Source: Amphiura filiformis (lineage: Eukaryota > Echinodermata > Ophiuroidea > Amphilepidida > Amphiuridae). Taken from it: 64,000 bases of DNA. Shown here in pieces: positions 11,107-24,119 of the stretch. The notes beneath the pieces are model-generated. The model saw only the letters and a program-made list of their open reading frames with translations, made no database searches and had not been told where the DNA came from. Made by a program: the position numbers and the translations under genes. Each line of letters opens with the position of its first letter. Position 1 is the first letter of the stretch. The stretch spans positions 102,570,647-102,634,646 of the forward strand of contig NC_092628.1 in NCBI RefSeq assembly GCF_039555335.1. Reading direction: 5' to 3'.

Positions 11107-13138
11107 TATATTTTTTCTTTAAGTGTATTAAATTGTTGTTTTTTTTTTTTTTTTTTTTCTCATCGCAAAAGCGTATTTTGTTATAAATAATATTCAGAAA
11201 TGAGTTGTTTCAAATTGTTACATCATAATAATCTTTCTGATTCGCTCGGATGTGCCTATACTCAGCAAACACAAGTTTTAGAGAAAACATAAATTTTACA
11301 CGTTAGGTTATATCATAAAGGGTACATAACGTTTTAATAACATTCAAAAAAGATTTTGGAAAACATGCTGCAAAACATTATGATATTGTACGAAAAATGC
11401 ATTTGTAGTGTCTTTGAGTTATGAGACAAAAACGAAAATTGATTCAGTATCATACAGAAGAGGGCCATAATTACAAAACTTGTGTCATTTAGCATAGGAG
11501 GTGTTGTCAGTGACCACTCCCTAAATAACTCAACATTTTTATCAACAATTTTATTATGATTCAAAAGGATATTATCTACTCTCTAATCGTGTGCAATATG
11601 AAGCTCATACAACATTCTGTTTTTGAGTTATGGACAAAATCGACATTTTAGAGCAGTTTAGAGCCATAATTATGAAAAGTGTGTAATTTAGCATATGGGG
11701 TGTTTTCAGTGACCACTCCCTAAATAAACCAAATTCTTTATCAACAATTTTATTATGATTGCAAAGCATATAATCCCCTCTCAAATCGTATGCAATATGA
11801 AGCTCATACAACATTCTGTTTTTGAGTTATGGACAAAAACGACATTTTAGAGCAGTTTAGAGCCATAATTATGAAACGTGTGTAATTTAGCATATGGGGT
11901 GTTTTCGGTGACCACTCCCTAAATAAACCAAATTCGTTATCAACAATTTTATTATGATTGCAAAGTATATAATCCACTCTCAAATCGTGTGAAATTTGAA
12001 GCTCATATGACATTCCGTTTTTGAGTTATGAGCCAAAAACGAAATTTAGATGAAATATTTTGCATTCGGTAGAGACAATCAAGGAAAAAAGTCCTTGGAA
12101 CGCTTGGCACACTCTGTCGAAATTCCGTGCAGAATTTCTTATGTTCATGGAAATTACCTATATTGTGTTTGGGAAGAAACATGACATCTACAACAATGAT
12201 TTACCCTACCCCTCTCCCCATCAAGCAATGTTGGAACACATTGGGGAACCGCTGAAGACATTGGCATTTCTCAACATTGCACGGGGAGAGGGGTGACAGT
12301 TTTCCGTTATTTACACGCAAGCGTTCCAAGACTTTTTTCCTTGATTGTCTCTACCGAATGCAAAATATTTCATCTAAATTTCGTTTTTGTCTCATAACTC
12401 AAAAACGGAATGTCGTATGAGCTTCAAATTGCACACGATTTGAGAGTGGATTATATGCTTTGTAATCATAATAAAATTGTTGATAAAGAATTTGGTTTAT
12501 TTAGGAGTGGTCATTGGAAACACCCCTATGCTAAATTACTCACGTTTCTTAATCATGGCTCTAAAATGCTCTAAAATGTCGTTTTTGTCCATAACTCAAA
12601 AACCGAATGTTGTATTGGTTTCATATTGCACCAGATTTGAGAGTAGATAATATCCTTTTGAATCATAATAAAATTGTTGATAAAAATGTTGGGTTATTCA
12701 GGGAGTGGTCACTGAAAACACCTCATATGCTAAATTACACAAGTTTCGTAATAATGCCCTCTACTGTAGTCAAATTTCGTTTTTGTCTCGTAACTCAAAA
12801 ACACTACAAATACATTTTTTACAATATCACAATGTTTTGCAGCATGTTTCCAAAATATTTTCAATGTTATTAAAACTTCAAACATTTTGTACCCTTTATG
12901 ATATAACCCAACATGTAAATGTTTTGTCTAAAACTTGTGTTTGCTGAGTATAGGCATATATAAATGTTTTCTGAAAACTTGTGTATGCTGAGTATAGGCA
13001 TATCCGAGCGAATCACAAAGATTATGATGTAACAATTTGAAACAACTCATTTCTGAATATTATTTCTATTAAGACACGCTTTTGCGATGAGAAAAAACAC
13101 GAAAAAAAAACCCCACAATTGAATATACATTTTAAAAA

Positions 13139-13224
13139 GACCACCACTGGGACTCGAACCATTCACATCGGTCAATAGTCAAAAGGTTATCAGTCTGAGG
13201 ACTAATCCGCTACGCCACGCTACC
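13139..13224 (-). ncRNA. tRNA-like unit, type C, unit 4
   Basis: 86 nt type C copy carrying a G-to-A change on the plus strand (CGCTACC), which alters the 5' end to GGTAGCG, closer to tRNA-Leu. Confidence 0.65.
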
Positions 13225-13822
13225 ATTTCGCAATCGAAGTAACAAGTTTTGTTCTTTTATAGTAGTCAGGTATCGGGGAAAGTGTAAAGTTGTATAGAGT
13301 GCTTGCACGAAAGGTCATGAGTTCAAACCATCCTCCAGACACGCTCCATAAGATATGCTAATGCATGGAATACAAAGAATTACTTTGATCAAAACCAGTT
13401 AAACAGGTGATTGGTATTGTACTCCGTGCATTTGCATGTCCTCTGGAGCGTGTCTTTAGGATGGTTTGAACTTTGTGATCTTCCATGCAAGCACCCTATA
13501 GTAGAAACCTCAAAATGTATCAGTTTACCATAATGACAAAATGGTCCAAAATCGACATTTTATGTTTTTAGGCCGCATCTCACGAAGCGTCACGTTCGTT
13601 TACATTTGCTATACCAATTGAAAATGTTTTATTGCAAAAGGAATGAAACATTTGTTTCATATATTAAATTTGTTAACAGTTAAGTTTACCAATTTGAATT
13701 GAAATAAATACGCAAAACAACTCATTTCTGCATATTATTTATATTAAAATACGCTTTTGCGATGAGAAAAAAAAAACAAGAAAAGAAAAAAGAAAACAAC
13801 AATTGAATATACTTTAAAAAAA

Positions 13823-13904
13823 GACCACCAACGGGACTCGAACCACATCGGTCAATAGTCAAAAGGTTATCAGTCTGAGGACTAATCCGCTACGCCACGC
13901 TGCC
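13823..13904 (-). ncRNA. tRNA-like unit, type A, unit 5
   Basis: 82 nt type A copy in which the segment near the 3' end reads CCAACGGGACTCG on the plus strand, intermediate between A and C. Confidence 0.55.
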
Positions 13905-14265
13905 ATTTCGCAATCGCAAAAGTAACAAGTTGTGTTCTTTTATATTTAGTCATTTTATTGAAAGAAATACTATATATTTTATTTCAATTCAAAAATGGTA
14001 AAGTGTTAACAAATTTCATATAAAGATCAATCGTGTCATTCCTTTTGCATTAAAAACATTCGTTTCAATATAGCAATGTAAACGAATGTGACGCTTCATG
14101 AGATGCGGCCTCAAAAACATAAAATGTCGATTTTGGACCATTTTGTCATTATGGTAAACTGATACACTTTGCCATTTTGAATTGAAAGAAATACTATACA
14201 AGTTTACACTTTCCTGATACCTGACTACTATAAAAGAACAAAACTTGTTACTTCGTTTGTGCAAT

Positions 14266-14351
14266 GGCAGCGTGGCGTAGCGGATTAGTCCTCCGACTGT
14301 TAACCTTTTGGCTATTGACTGATGTGCATGGTTCGAGTCCCAATGGTGGTC
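14266..14351 (+). ncRNA. tRNA-like unit, type B, unit 5
   Basis: 86 nt type B copy with all promoter and terminator signals. Confidence 0.65.
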
Positions 14352-15863
14352 TATATTTTTCTTTAAGTGTATTAAATTGTTGTTTTTTTTTCTTTATTTT
14401 TTTCTCATCGCAAAAGCGTATTTTGTTATAAATAATATTCAGAAATGAGTTGTTTCAAATTGTTACATCATAATAATCTTTCTGATTCGCTCGGATGTGC
14501 CTATACTCAGCAAACACAAGTTTTAGAGAAAACATAAATTTTACACGTTAGGTTATATCATAAAGGGTACATAACGTTTTAATAACATTCAAAAAAGATT
14601 TTGGAAAACATGCTGCAAAACATTATGATATGGTACGAAAAATGCATTTGTAGTGTCTTTGAGTTATGAGACAAAAACGAAAATTGATTCAGTATCATAC
14701 AGAAGAGGGCCATAATTACAAAACTTGTGTCATTTAGCATAGGAGGTGTTGTCAGTGACCACTCCCTAAATAACTCAACATTTTATCAACAATTTTATTA
14801 TGATTCAAAAGGATATTATCTACTCTCTAATCGTGTGCAATATGAAGCTCATACAACATTCTGTTTTTGAGTTATGGACAAAATCGACATTTTAGAGCAG
14901 TTTAGAGCCATAATTATGAAAAGTGTGTAATTTAGCATATGGGGTGTTTTCAGTGACCACTCCCTAAATAAACCAAATTCTTTTTCAACAATTTTATTAT
15001 GATTGCAAAGCATATAATCCCCTCTCAAATCGTGTGCAATATGAAGCTCATACAACATTCTGTTTTTGAGTTATGGACAAAAACGACATTTTAGAGCAGT
15101 TTAGAGCCATAATTATGAAACGTGTGTAATTTAGCATATGGGGTGTTTTCGGTGACCACTCCCTAAATAAACCAAATTCGTTATCAACAATTTTATTATG
15201 ATTGCAAAGTATATAATCCACTCTCAAATCGTGTGAAATTTGAAGCTCATACGACATTCCGTTTTTGAGTTATGAGCCAAAAACGAAATTTAGATGAAAT
15301 ATTTTGCATTCGGTAGAGACTTGCACGAAAGGTCATGAGTTCAAACCATCCTCCAGACACGCTCCATAAGATATGCTAATGCATGGAATACAAAGAATTA
15401 CTTTGATCAAAACCAGTTAAACAGGTGATTGGTATTGTACTCCGTGCATTTGCATGTCCTCTGGAGCGTGTCTTTAGGATGGTTTGAACTTTGTGATCTT
15501 CCATGCAAGCACCCTATAGTAGAAACCTCAAAATGTATCAGTTTACCATAATGACAAAATGGTCCAAAATCGACATTTTATGTTTTTAGGCCGCATCTCA
15601 CGAAGCGTCACGTTCGTTTACATTTGCTATACCAATTGAAAATGTTTTATTGCAAAAGGAATGAAACATTTGTTTCATATATTAAATTTGTTAACAGTTA
15701 AGTTTACCAATTTGAATTGAAATAAATACGCAAAACAACTCATTTCTGCATATTATTTATATTAAAATACGCTTTTGCGATGAGAAAAAAAAAAAAAACC
15801 AAAAAAGAAAACAAAATTGAAATATTTTTAAAAAACAATTGAATATACATCGGTTTCAAAAAA

Positions 15864-15915
15864 GACCACCAATGAGACTCGAAGAAGTTGTGTTCACATC
15901 GGTCAATAGTCAAGG
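15864..15915 (-). pseudogene. Broken type A tRNA-like copy, unit 6
   Basis: Only the 3' part (GACCACCAATGAGACTCGAA on the plus strand) and a short middle piece (CACATCGGTCAATAGTCAAG) remain, separated by foreign bases. The A box is gone, so no pol III activity is expected. Confidence 0.7.
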
Positions 15916-16265
15916 TTTAGTGACAAAAGGAATGAAACATTGCTATTTGTTTACGCTTTGCCATTTTGAATTGAAAGTAAATACGCATATATTTTATTTC
16001 AATTCAAATGGTAAAGTGTTAACAAATTTCATATAAGAGATCAAAGTGTCATTCAGTTTGCATTAAAACATTCTCAATTGGTATAGCAAATGTAAACGAA
16101 CGTGACGTTTCATGAGATGCGGCCTCAAAACATAAAATGTCGATTTTGGACCATTTTGTCATTATGGTAAACTGATACACTTTGCCATTTCTACTATACA
16201 AGTTTACACTTTCCTGATACCTGACTACTATAAAAGAACAAAACTTGTTACTTCGTTTGTGCAAT

Positions 16266-16351
16266 GGCAGCGTGGCGTAGCGGATTAGTCCTCCGACTGT
16301 TAACCTTTTGGCTATTGACTGATGTGCATGGTTCGAGTCCCAATGGTGGTC
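16266..16351 (+). ncRNA. tRNA-like unit, type B, unit 6
   Basis: 86 nt type B copy with all signals. Confidence 0.65.
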
Positions 16352-18383
16352 TATATTTTTCTTTAAGTGTATTAAATTGTTGTTTTTTTTTCTTTTTTTT
16401 TTCTCATCGCAAAAGCGTATTTTGTTATAAATAATATTCAGAAATGAGTTGTTTCAAATTGTTACATCATAATAATCTTTCTGATTCGCTCGGATGTGCC
16501 TATACTCAGCAAACACAAGTTTTAGAGAAAACATAAATTTTACACGTTAGGTTATATCATAAAGGGTACATAACGTTTTAATAACATTCAAAAAAGATTT
16601 TGGAAAACATGCTGCAAAACATTATGATATTGTACGAAAAATGCATTTGTAGTGTCTTTGAGTTATGAGACAAAAACGAAAATTGATTCAGTATCATACA
16701 GAAGAGGGCCATAATTACAAAACTTGTGTCATTTAGCATAGGAGGTGTTGTCAGTGACCACTCCCTAAATAACTCAACATTTTTATCAACAATTTTATTA
16801 TGATTCAAAAGGATATTATCTACTCTCTAATCGTGTGCAATATGAAGCTCATACAACATTCTGTTTTTGAGTTATGGACAAAATCGACATTTTAGAGCAG
16901 TTTAGAGCCATAATTATGAAAAGTGTGTAATTTAGCATATGGGGTGTTTTCAGTGACCACTCCCTAAATAAACCAAATTCTTTATCAACAATTTTATTAT
17001 GATTGCAAGCATATAATCCCCTCTCAAATCGTGTGCAATATGAAGCTCATACAACATTCTGTTTTTGAGTTATGGACAAAAACGACATTTTAGAGCAGTT
17101 TAGAGCCATAATTATGAAACGTGTGTAATTTAGCATATGGGGTGTTTTCGGTGACCACTCCCTAAATAAACCAAATTCGTTATCAACAATTTTATTATGA
17201 TTGCAAAGTATATAATCCACTCTCAAATCGTGTGAAATTTGAAGCTCATACGACATTCCGTTTTTGAGTTATGAGCCAAAAACGAAATTTAGATGAAATA
17301 TTTTGCATTCGGTAGAGACAATCAAGGAAAAAAGTCCTTGGAACGCTTGGCACACTCTGTCGAAATTCCGTGCAGAATTTCTTATGTTCATGGAAATTAC
17401 CTATATTGTGTTTGGGAAGAAACATGACATCTACAACAATGATTTACCCTTCCCTCTCCCCATCAAGCAATGTTGGAACACATTGGGGAACCGCTGAAGA
17501 CATTGGCATTTCTCAACATTGCACGGGGAGAGGGGTGACAGTTTTCCGTTATTTACACGCAAGCGTTCCAAGACTTTTTTCCTTGATTGTCTCTACCGAA
17601 TGCAAAATATTTCATCTAAATTGCGTTTTTGTCTCATAACTCAAAAACGGAATGTCGTATGAGCTTCAAATTGCACACGATTTGAGAGTGGATTATATGC
17701 TTTGTAATCATAATAAAATTGTTGATAAAGAATTTGGTTTATTTAGGAGTGGTCATTGGAAACACCCCCTATGCTAAATTACTCACGTTTCTTAATCATG
17801 GCTCTAAAATGCTCTAAAATGTCGTTTTTGTCCATAACTCAAAAACCGAATGTTGTATTGGTTTCATATTGCACCAGATTTGAGAGAAGATAATATCCTT
17901 TTGAATCATAATAAAATTGTTGATAAAAATGTTGGGTTATTCAGGGAGTGGTCACTGAAAACACCTCATATGCTAAATTACACAAGTTTCGTAATAATGC
18001 CCTCTACTGTAGTCAAATTTCGTTTTTGTCTCGTAACTCAAAAACACTACAAATACATTTTTTTACAATATCACAATGTTTTGCAGCATGTTTCCAAAAT
18101 ATTTTCAATGTTATTAAAACTTCAAACATTTTGTACCCTTTATGATATAACCCAACATGTAAATGTTTTGTCTAAAACTTGTGTTTGCTGAGTATAGGCA
18201 TATATAAATGTTTTCTGAAAACTTGTGTATGCTGAGTATAGGCATATCCGAGCGAATCACAAAGATTATGATGTAACAATTTGAAACAACTCATTTCTGA
18301 ATATTATTTCTATTAAGACACGCTTTTGCGATGAGAAAAAACACGAAAAAAAAAACCACAATTGAATATACATTTTTTAAAAA

Positions 18384-18469
18384 GACCACCACTGGGACTC
18401 GAACCATTCACATCGGTCAATAGCCAAAAGGTTATCAGTCTGAGGACTAATCCGCTACGCCACGCTACC
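18384..18469 (-). ncRNA. tRNA-like unit, type C, unit 6
   Basis: 86 nt type C copy with the CGCTACC variant and TAGCCAAAAGG in place of TAGTCAAAAGG on the plus strand. The second change makes it more like type B. Confidence 0.65.
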
Positions 18470-19059
18470 ATTTCGCAATCGAAGTAACAAGTTTTGTTCT
18501 TTTATAGTAGTCAGGTATCGGGGAAAGTGTAAAGTTGTATAGAGTGCTTGCACGAAAGGTCATGAGTTCAAACCATCCTCCTGACACGCTCCATAAGATA
18601 TGCTAATGCATGGAATACAAAGAATTACTTTGATCAAAACCAGTTAAACAGGTGATTGGTATTGTACTCCGTGCATTTGCATGTCCTCTGGAGCGTGTCT
18701 TTAGGATGGTTTGAACTTTGTGATCTTCCATGCAAGCACCCTATAGTAGAAACCTCAAAATGTATCAGTTTACCATAATGACAAAATGGTCCAAAATCGA
18801 CATTTTATGTTTTTAGGCCGCATCTCACGAAGCGTCACGTTCGTTTACATTTGCTATACCAATTGAAAATGTTTTATTGCAAAAGGAATGAAACATTTGT
18901 TTCATATATTAAATTTGTTAACAGTTAAGTTTACCAATTTGAATTGAAATAAATACGCAAAACAACTCATTTCTGCATATTATTTATATTAAAATACGCT
19001 TTTGCGATGAGAAAAAAAAAAAAAAAAAAAAAACAACAATTGAATATACTTTAAAAAAA

Positions 19060-19141
19060 GACCACCAATGAGACTCGAACCACATCGGTCAATAGTCAAA
19101 AGGTTATCAGTCTGAGGACTAATCCGCTACGCCACGCTGCC
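19060..19141 (-). ncRNA. tRNA-like unit, type A, unit 7
   Basis: 82 nt type A copy with both internal boxes. The 3' flank has collapsed to a pure A-run on the plus strand (about 19013-19033). Confidence 0.6.
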
Positions 19142-19509
19142 ATTTCGCTATCGAAGTAACAAGTTGTGTTCTTTTATAGTAGTCTTATCAGAAGGAAAGA
19201 GTTGAATTGAAAGAAATGGCAAATATATTCATTTACCAATTCAAAATGGTAAAATCGATTCAATTCAAATTTCATATAAGAGATCAAGGTGTCATTCCTT
19301 TTGCATTAAAACATTCTCAATTGGTATAGCAAATGTAAACGAACGTGACGCTTCATGAGATGCGGCCTCAAAAACATAAAATGTCGATTTTGGACCATTT
19401 TGTCATTATGGTAAACTGATACACTTTGCCATTTCTACTATACAAGTTTACACTTCCCTGATACCTGACTACTATAAAAGAACAAAACTTGTTACTTCGT
19501 TTGTGCAAT

Positions 19510-19595
19510 GGCAGCGTGGCGTAGCGGATTAGTCCTCCGACTGTTAACCTTTTGGCTATTGACTGATGTGCATGGTTCGAGTCCCAATGGTGGTC
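19510..19595 (+). ncRNA. tRNA-like unit, type B, unit 7
   Basis: 86 nt type B copy with all signals. Confidence 0.65.
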
Positions 19596-21183
19596 TATAT
19601 TTTTTCTTTAAGTGTATTAAATTGTTGTTTTTTTTCTTTTATTTTTTCTCATCGCAAAAGCGTATTTTGTTATAAATAATATTCAGAAATGAGTTGTTTC
19701 AAATTGTTACATCATAATAATCTTTCTGATTCGCTCGGATGTGCCTATACTCAGCAAACACAAGTTTTAGAGAAAACATAAATTTTACACGTTAGGTTAT
19801 ATCATAAAGGGTACATAACGTTTTAATAACATTCAAAAAAAGATTTTGGAAAACATGCTGCAAAACATTATGATATGGTACGAAAAATGCATTTGTAGTG
19901 TCTTTGAGTTATGAGACAAAAACGAAAATTGATTCAGTATCATACAGAAGAGGGCCATAATTACAAAACTTGTGTCATTTAGCATAGGAGGTGTTGTCAG
20001 TGACCACTCCCTAAATAACTCAACATTTTTATCAACAATTTTATTATGATTCAAAAGGATATTATCTACTCTCTAATCGTGTGCAATATGAAGCTCATAC
20101 AACATTCTGTTTTTGAGTTATGGACAAAATCGACATTTTAGAGCAGTTTAGAGCCATAATTATGAAAAGTGTGTAATTTAGCATATGGGGTGTTTTCAGT
20201 GACCACTCCCTAAATAAACCAAATTCTTTATCAACAATTTTATTATGATTGCAAAGCATATAATCCCCTCTCAAATCGTGTGCAATATGAAGCTCATACA
20301 ACATTCTGTTTTTGAGTTATGGACAAAAACGACATTTTAGAGCAGTTTAGAGCCATAATTATGAAACGTGTGTAATTTAGCATATGGGGTGTTTTCGGTG
20401 ACCACTCCTAAATAAACCAAATTCGTTATCAACAATTTTATTATGATTGCAAAGTATATAATCCACTCTCAAATCGTGTGAAATATGAAGCTCAAACGAC
20501 ATTCCGTTTTTGAGTTATGAGAATTTGGTTTATTCTAGGAGTGGTCATTGTCATTGAACGAAATTTAGATGCTAAATTACTCACGTTTGCTTAATCATGG
20601 CTCTAAAATGCTCTAAAATGTCGTTTTTGTCCATAACTCAAAAAACCGAATGTTGTATTGGTTTCATATTGCACCAGATTTGAGAGAAGATAATATCCTT
20701 TTGAATCATAATAAAATTGTTGATAAAATGTTGGGTTATTCAGGAGTGGTCACTGAAAACACCTCATATGCTAAATTACACAAGTTTCGTAATAATGCCC
20801 TCTACTGTAGTCAAATTTCGTTTTTGTCTCGTAACTCAAAAACACTACAAATACATTTTTTTACAATATCACAATGTTTTGCAGCATGTTTCCAAAATAT
20901 TTTCAATGTTATTAAAACTTCAAACATTTTGTACCCTTTATGATATAACCCAACATGTAAATGTTTTGTCTAAAACTTGTGTTTGCTGAGTATAGGCATA
21001 TATAAATGTTTTCTGGAAAACTTGTGTATGCTGAGTATAGGCATATCCGAGCGAATCACAAAGATTATGATGTAACAATTTGAAACAACTCATTTCTGAA
21101 TATTATTTCTATTAAGACACGCTTTTGCGATGAGAAAAAACACGAAAAAAAAACCCCACAATTGAATATACATTTTTAAAAAA

Positions 21184-21269
21184 GACCACCACTGGGACTC
21201 GAACCATTCACATCGGTCAATAGCCAAAAGGTTATCAGTCTGAGGACTAATCCGCTACGCCACGCTACC
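21184..21269 (-). ncRNA. tRNA-like unit, type C, unit 7
   Basis: 86 nt type C copy sharing both sequence variants of the unit 6 C copy. Confidence 0.65.
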
Positions 21270-21867
21270 ATTTCGCAATCGAAGTAACAAGTTTTGTTCT
21301 TTTATAGTAGTCAGGTATCGGGGAAAGTGTAAAGTTGTATAGAGTGCTTGCACGAAAGGTCATGAGTTCAAACCATCCTCCAGACACGCTCCATAAGATA
21401 TGCTAATGCATGGAATACAAAGAATTACTTTGATCAAAACCAGTTAAACAGGTGATTGGTATTGTACTCCGTGCATTTGCATGTCCTCTGGAGCGTGTCT
21501 TTAGGATGGTTTGAACTTTGTGATCTTCCATGCAAGCACCCTATAGTAGAAACCTCAAAATGTATCAGTTTACCATAATGACAAAATGGTCCAAAATCGA
21601 CATTTTATGTTTTAGGCCGCATCTCACGAAGCGTCACGTTCGTTTACATTTGCTATACCAATTGAAAATGTTTTATTGCAAAAGGAATGAAACATTTGTT
21701 TCATATATTAAATTTGTTAACAGTTAAGTTTACCAATTTGAATTGAAATAAATACGCATAAACAACTCATTTCTGCATATTATTTATATTAAAATACGCA
21801 TTTGCGATGAGAAAAAAAAAAAAAGAAAAAAAAAAAAAAACAAAAATTGAATATACTTTAAAAAAAA

Positions 21868-21947
21868 GACCACCAATGAGACTCGAATCACATCGGTCAA
21901 TAGTCAAAGGTTATCAGTCTGAGGATAATCCGCTACGCCACGCTGCC
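21868..21947 (-). pseudogene. Eroded type A tRNA-like copy, unit 8
   Basis: 80 nt copy with two single-base deletions (in the AAAGG and GAGGATAATCC segments) and a change in the B box (GATTCGAGTC on the minus strand). Probably inactive. Confidence 0.6.
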
Positions 21948-22276
21948 ATTTCGCAATTGAAAGTAACAAGTATGTGTTCTTTTATAGTATTCAGGTATGG
22001 GAAAGTGTAAAATTGTATAGTAGAAATCAAAGTGTATCAGTTTACCATAATGACAAACATGGTCAAAATCGATATTTTATGTTTTTGAGGCCGCATCAAA
22101 TGTAAACGAACGTGACGTTCGTTTACAGATGCTATACCAAAACATAAAATGTCGATTTTGGACCATTTTGTCATTATGGTAAACTGAAACTTTGCCATTT
22201 CATACTATACAAGTTTACACTTTACCCGATACATGACTACTATAAAAGAACAAAACTTGTTACTTCGTTTTGCAAT

Positions 22277-22362
22277 GGCAGCGTGGCGTAGCGGATTAGT
22301 CCTCCGACTGTTAACCTTTTGGCTATTGACTGATGTGCATGGTTCGAGTCCCAATGGTGGTC
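22277..22362 (+). ncRNA. tRNA-like unit, type B, unit 8
   Basis: 86 nt type B copy, intact, followed by T-runs. One base is missing just upstream (CGTTTTGCAATGG), outside the RNA. Confidence 0.65.
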
Positions 22363-23609
22363 TATATTTTTTTTCTTTAAGTGTATTAAATTGTTGTTTT
22401 TTTTTTTCTTTTATTTTTTCTCATCGCAAAAGCGTATTTTGTTATAAATAATATTCAGAAATGAGTTGTTTCAAATTGTTACATCATAATAATCTTTCTG
22501 ATTCGCTCGGATGTGCCTATACTCAGCAAACACAAGTTTTAGAGAAAACATAAATTTTACACGTTAGGTTATATCATAAAGGGTACATAACGTTTTAATA
22601 ACATTCAAAAAAAGATTTTGGAAAACATGCTGCAAAACATTATGATATGGTACGAAAAATGCATTTGTAGTGTCTTTGAGTTATGAGACAAAAACGAAAA
22701 TTGATTCAGTATCATACAGAAGAGGGCCATAATTACAAAACTTGTGTCATTTAGCATAGGAGGTGTTGTCAGTGACCACTCCTAAATAACTCAACATTTT
22801 TATCAACAATTTTATTATGATTCAAAAGGATATTATCTACTCTCTAATCGTGTGCAATATGAAGCTCATACAACATTCTGTTTTTGAGTTATGGACAAAA
22901 TCGACATTTTAGAGCAGTTTAGAGCCATAATTATGAAAAGTGTGTAATTTAGCATATGGGGTGTTTTCAGTGACCACTCCCTAAATAAACCAAATTCTTT
23001 ATCAACAATTTTATTATGATTGCAAAGCATATAATCCCCTCTCAAATCGTATGCAATATGAAGCTCATACAACATTCTGTTTTTGAGTTATGGACAAAAA
23101 CGACATTTTAGAGCAGTTTAGAGCCATAATTATGAAACGTGTGTAATTTAGCATATGGGGTGTTTTCGGTGACCACTCCTAAATAAACCAAATTCGTTAT
23201 CAACAATTTTATTATGATTGCAAAGTATATAATCCACTCTCAAATCGTGTGAAATTTGAAGCTCATACGACATTCCGTTTTTGAGTTATGAGCCAAAAAC
23301 GAAATTTAGATGAAATATTTTGCATTCGGTAGAGACAATCAAGGAAAAAAGTCCTTGGAACGCTTGGCACACTCTGTCGAAATTCCGTGCAGAATTTCTT
23401 ATGTTCATGGAAATTACCTATATTGTGTTTGGGAAGAAACATGACATCTACAACAATGATTTACCCTTCCCTCTCCCCATCAAGCAATGTTGGAACACAT
23501 TGGGGAACCGCTGAAGACATTGGCATTTCTCAACATTGCACGGGGGAGAGGGGGTGACAGTTTTCCGTTATTTACACGCAAGCGTTCCAAGACTTTTTTC
23601 CTTGATTGT

Positions 23610-24119
23610 AGATGCTTAATATTTCAAGACTAGTTACTATCCAAGCCAAAAACATCGCGCATGTAAAATATAGATAGAGGGTAGTATATAATATGTTTGT
23701 CATGATAAATAAGTTTAGAAATGTTTTTGCGCGCTATAATTACGCGGAAATCGTCTGTGACGTTCGCATTGAAACTATTATTTTCTCTTTCCAAAATCAT
23801 GTTTATTCATATGAAATCTGTTAGTCGGATTACACGTAGGAAAATATGATAATATTCTTTTCATATTTGTAAAATTTACATGATCGTTGATGGAGGCTTA
23901 TAGTTATGTCAGTTCGACAGCGACGGATCATATGAAATCTGTCAGTCGGATTACAAACGTGACATATAGAACCTCATTATGACTCATAATGATCTTATTC
24001 CCAATGACAGAGCTTAATGACCCCATTAAACCAGCAAATCTCAAACTCAAAAGTTGTAGAACATCAGGTTTTCTACAACACATCCAAATGTTATTCTTTG
24101 AGTGTAGAAGTGTATCTGC
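23610..24119. other. AT-rich DNA next to the array, no gene seen
   Basis: The words CATATGAAATCTGT and AGTCGGATTACA occur together near 23813 and again near 23930, showing a short dispersed duplication. Nothing else is recognised. Confidence 0.5.

Larger units (their letters stand above)
10008..13384. repeat. Array unit 4, complete
   Basis: Carries A at 10445-10526, B at 11021-11106 and C at 13139-13224. The A-to-B gap is 494 bases and the B-to-C gap 2032 bases. From this unit on, several C copies read CGCTACC instead of CGCTGCC on the plus strand, a variant shared with units 6 and 7 that hints at local homogenisation. Confidence 0.9.
13385..15402. repeat. Array unit 5, internally deleted
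   Basis: Carries A (13823-13904) and B (14266-14351) but no C. At about 15319 the P2 left arm (GCATTCGGTAGAGAC) jumps directly to TTGCACGAAAGGTC of the P3 left arm, removing the P2 loop, its right arm and C, about 1.3 kb. Confidence 0.9.
15403..18629. repeat. Array unit 6 with broken A copy
   Basis: A is reduced to scrambled fragments at 15864-15915. B is at 16266-16351 and C at 18384-18469. The B-to-C gap is 2032 bases, as in units 1 and 4. Confidence 0.9.
18630..21429. repeat. Array unit 7 with P2 loop deletion
   Basis: Carries A at 19060-19141, B at 19510-19595 and C at 21184-21269. The B-to-C gap is only 1588 bases because the P2 loop and inner arms are replaced by a short scrambled junction at about 20515-20585. 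Confidence 0.9.
1..23609. repeat. Tandem array of eight ~3.3 kb units
   Basis: The word TTGATCAAAACCAG recurs at 1, 3437, 6703, 10008, 13385, 15403, 18630 and 21430, giving unit lengths of 3436, 3266, 3305, 3377, 2018, 3227, 2800 and a final partial of about 2180 bases. Sequence between units is nearly identical apart from short indels. Each unit has three palindromes with centres near offsets 0 (P3), 797 (P1) and 2264 (P2), and tRNA-like sequences at the hinges between them. The array ends abruptly inside the right arm of P2, where the usual continuation into GTCTCTACC is replaced by unrelated DNA. The left end lies outside the window. Short ORFs in the array read through tRNA-like or satellite DNA and are not credible genes. 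Confidence 0.95.
21430..23609. repeat. Array unit 8, truncated at the array edge
   Basis: Carries a slightly eroded A (21868-21947, 80 nt) and B (22277-22362). The unit stops in the P2 right arm at CTTGATTGT, so C and P3 are missing. This is the right boundary of the array. Confidence 0.9.

Noticed and set aside
1-23609. CRISPR-like interpretation of the regular repeats
   Set aside because: Units are kilobase-long palindromic satellites in eukaryotic DNA, with no short direct repeats and unique spacers and no cas genes.
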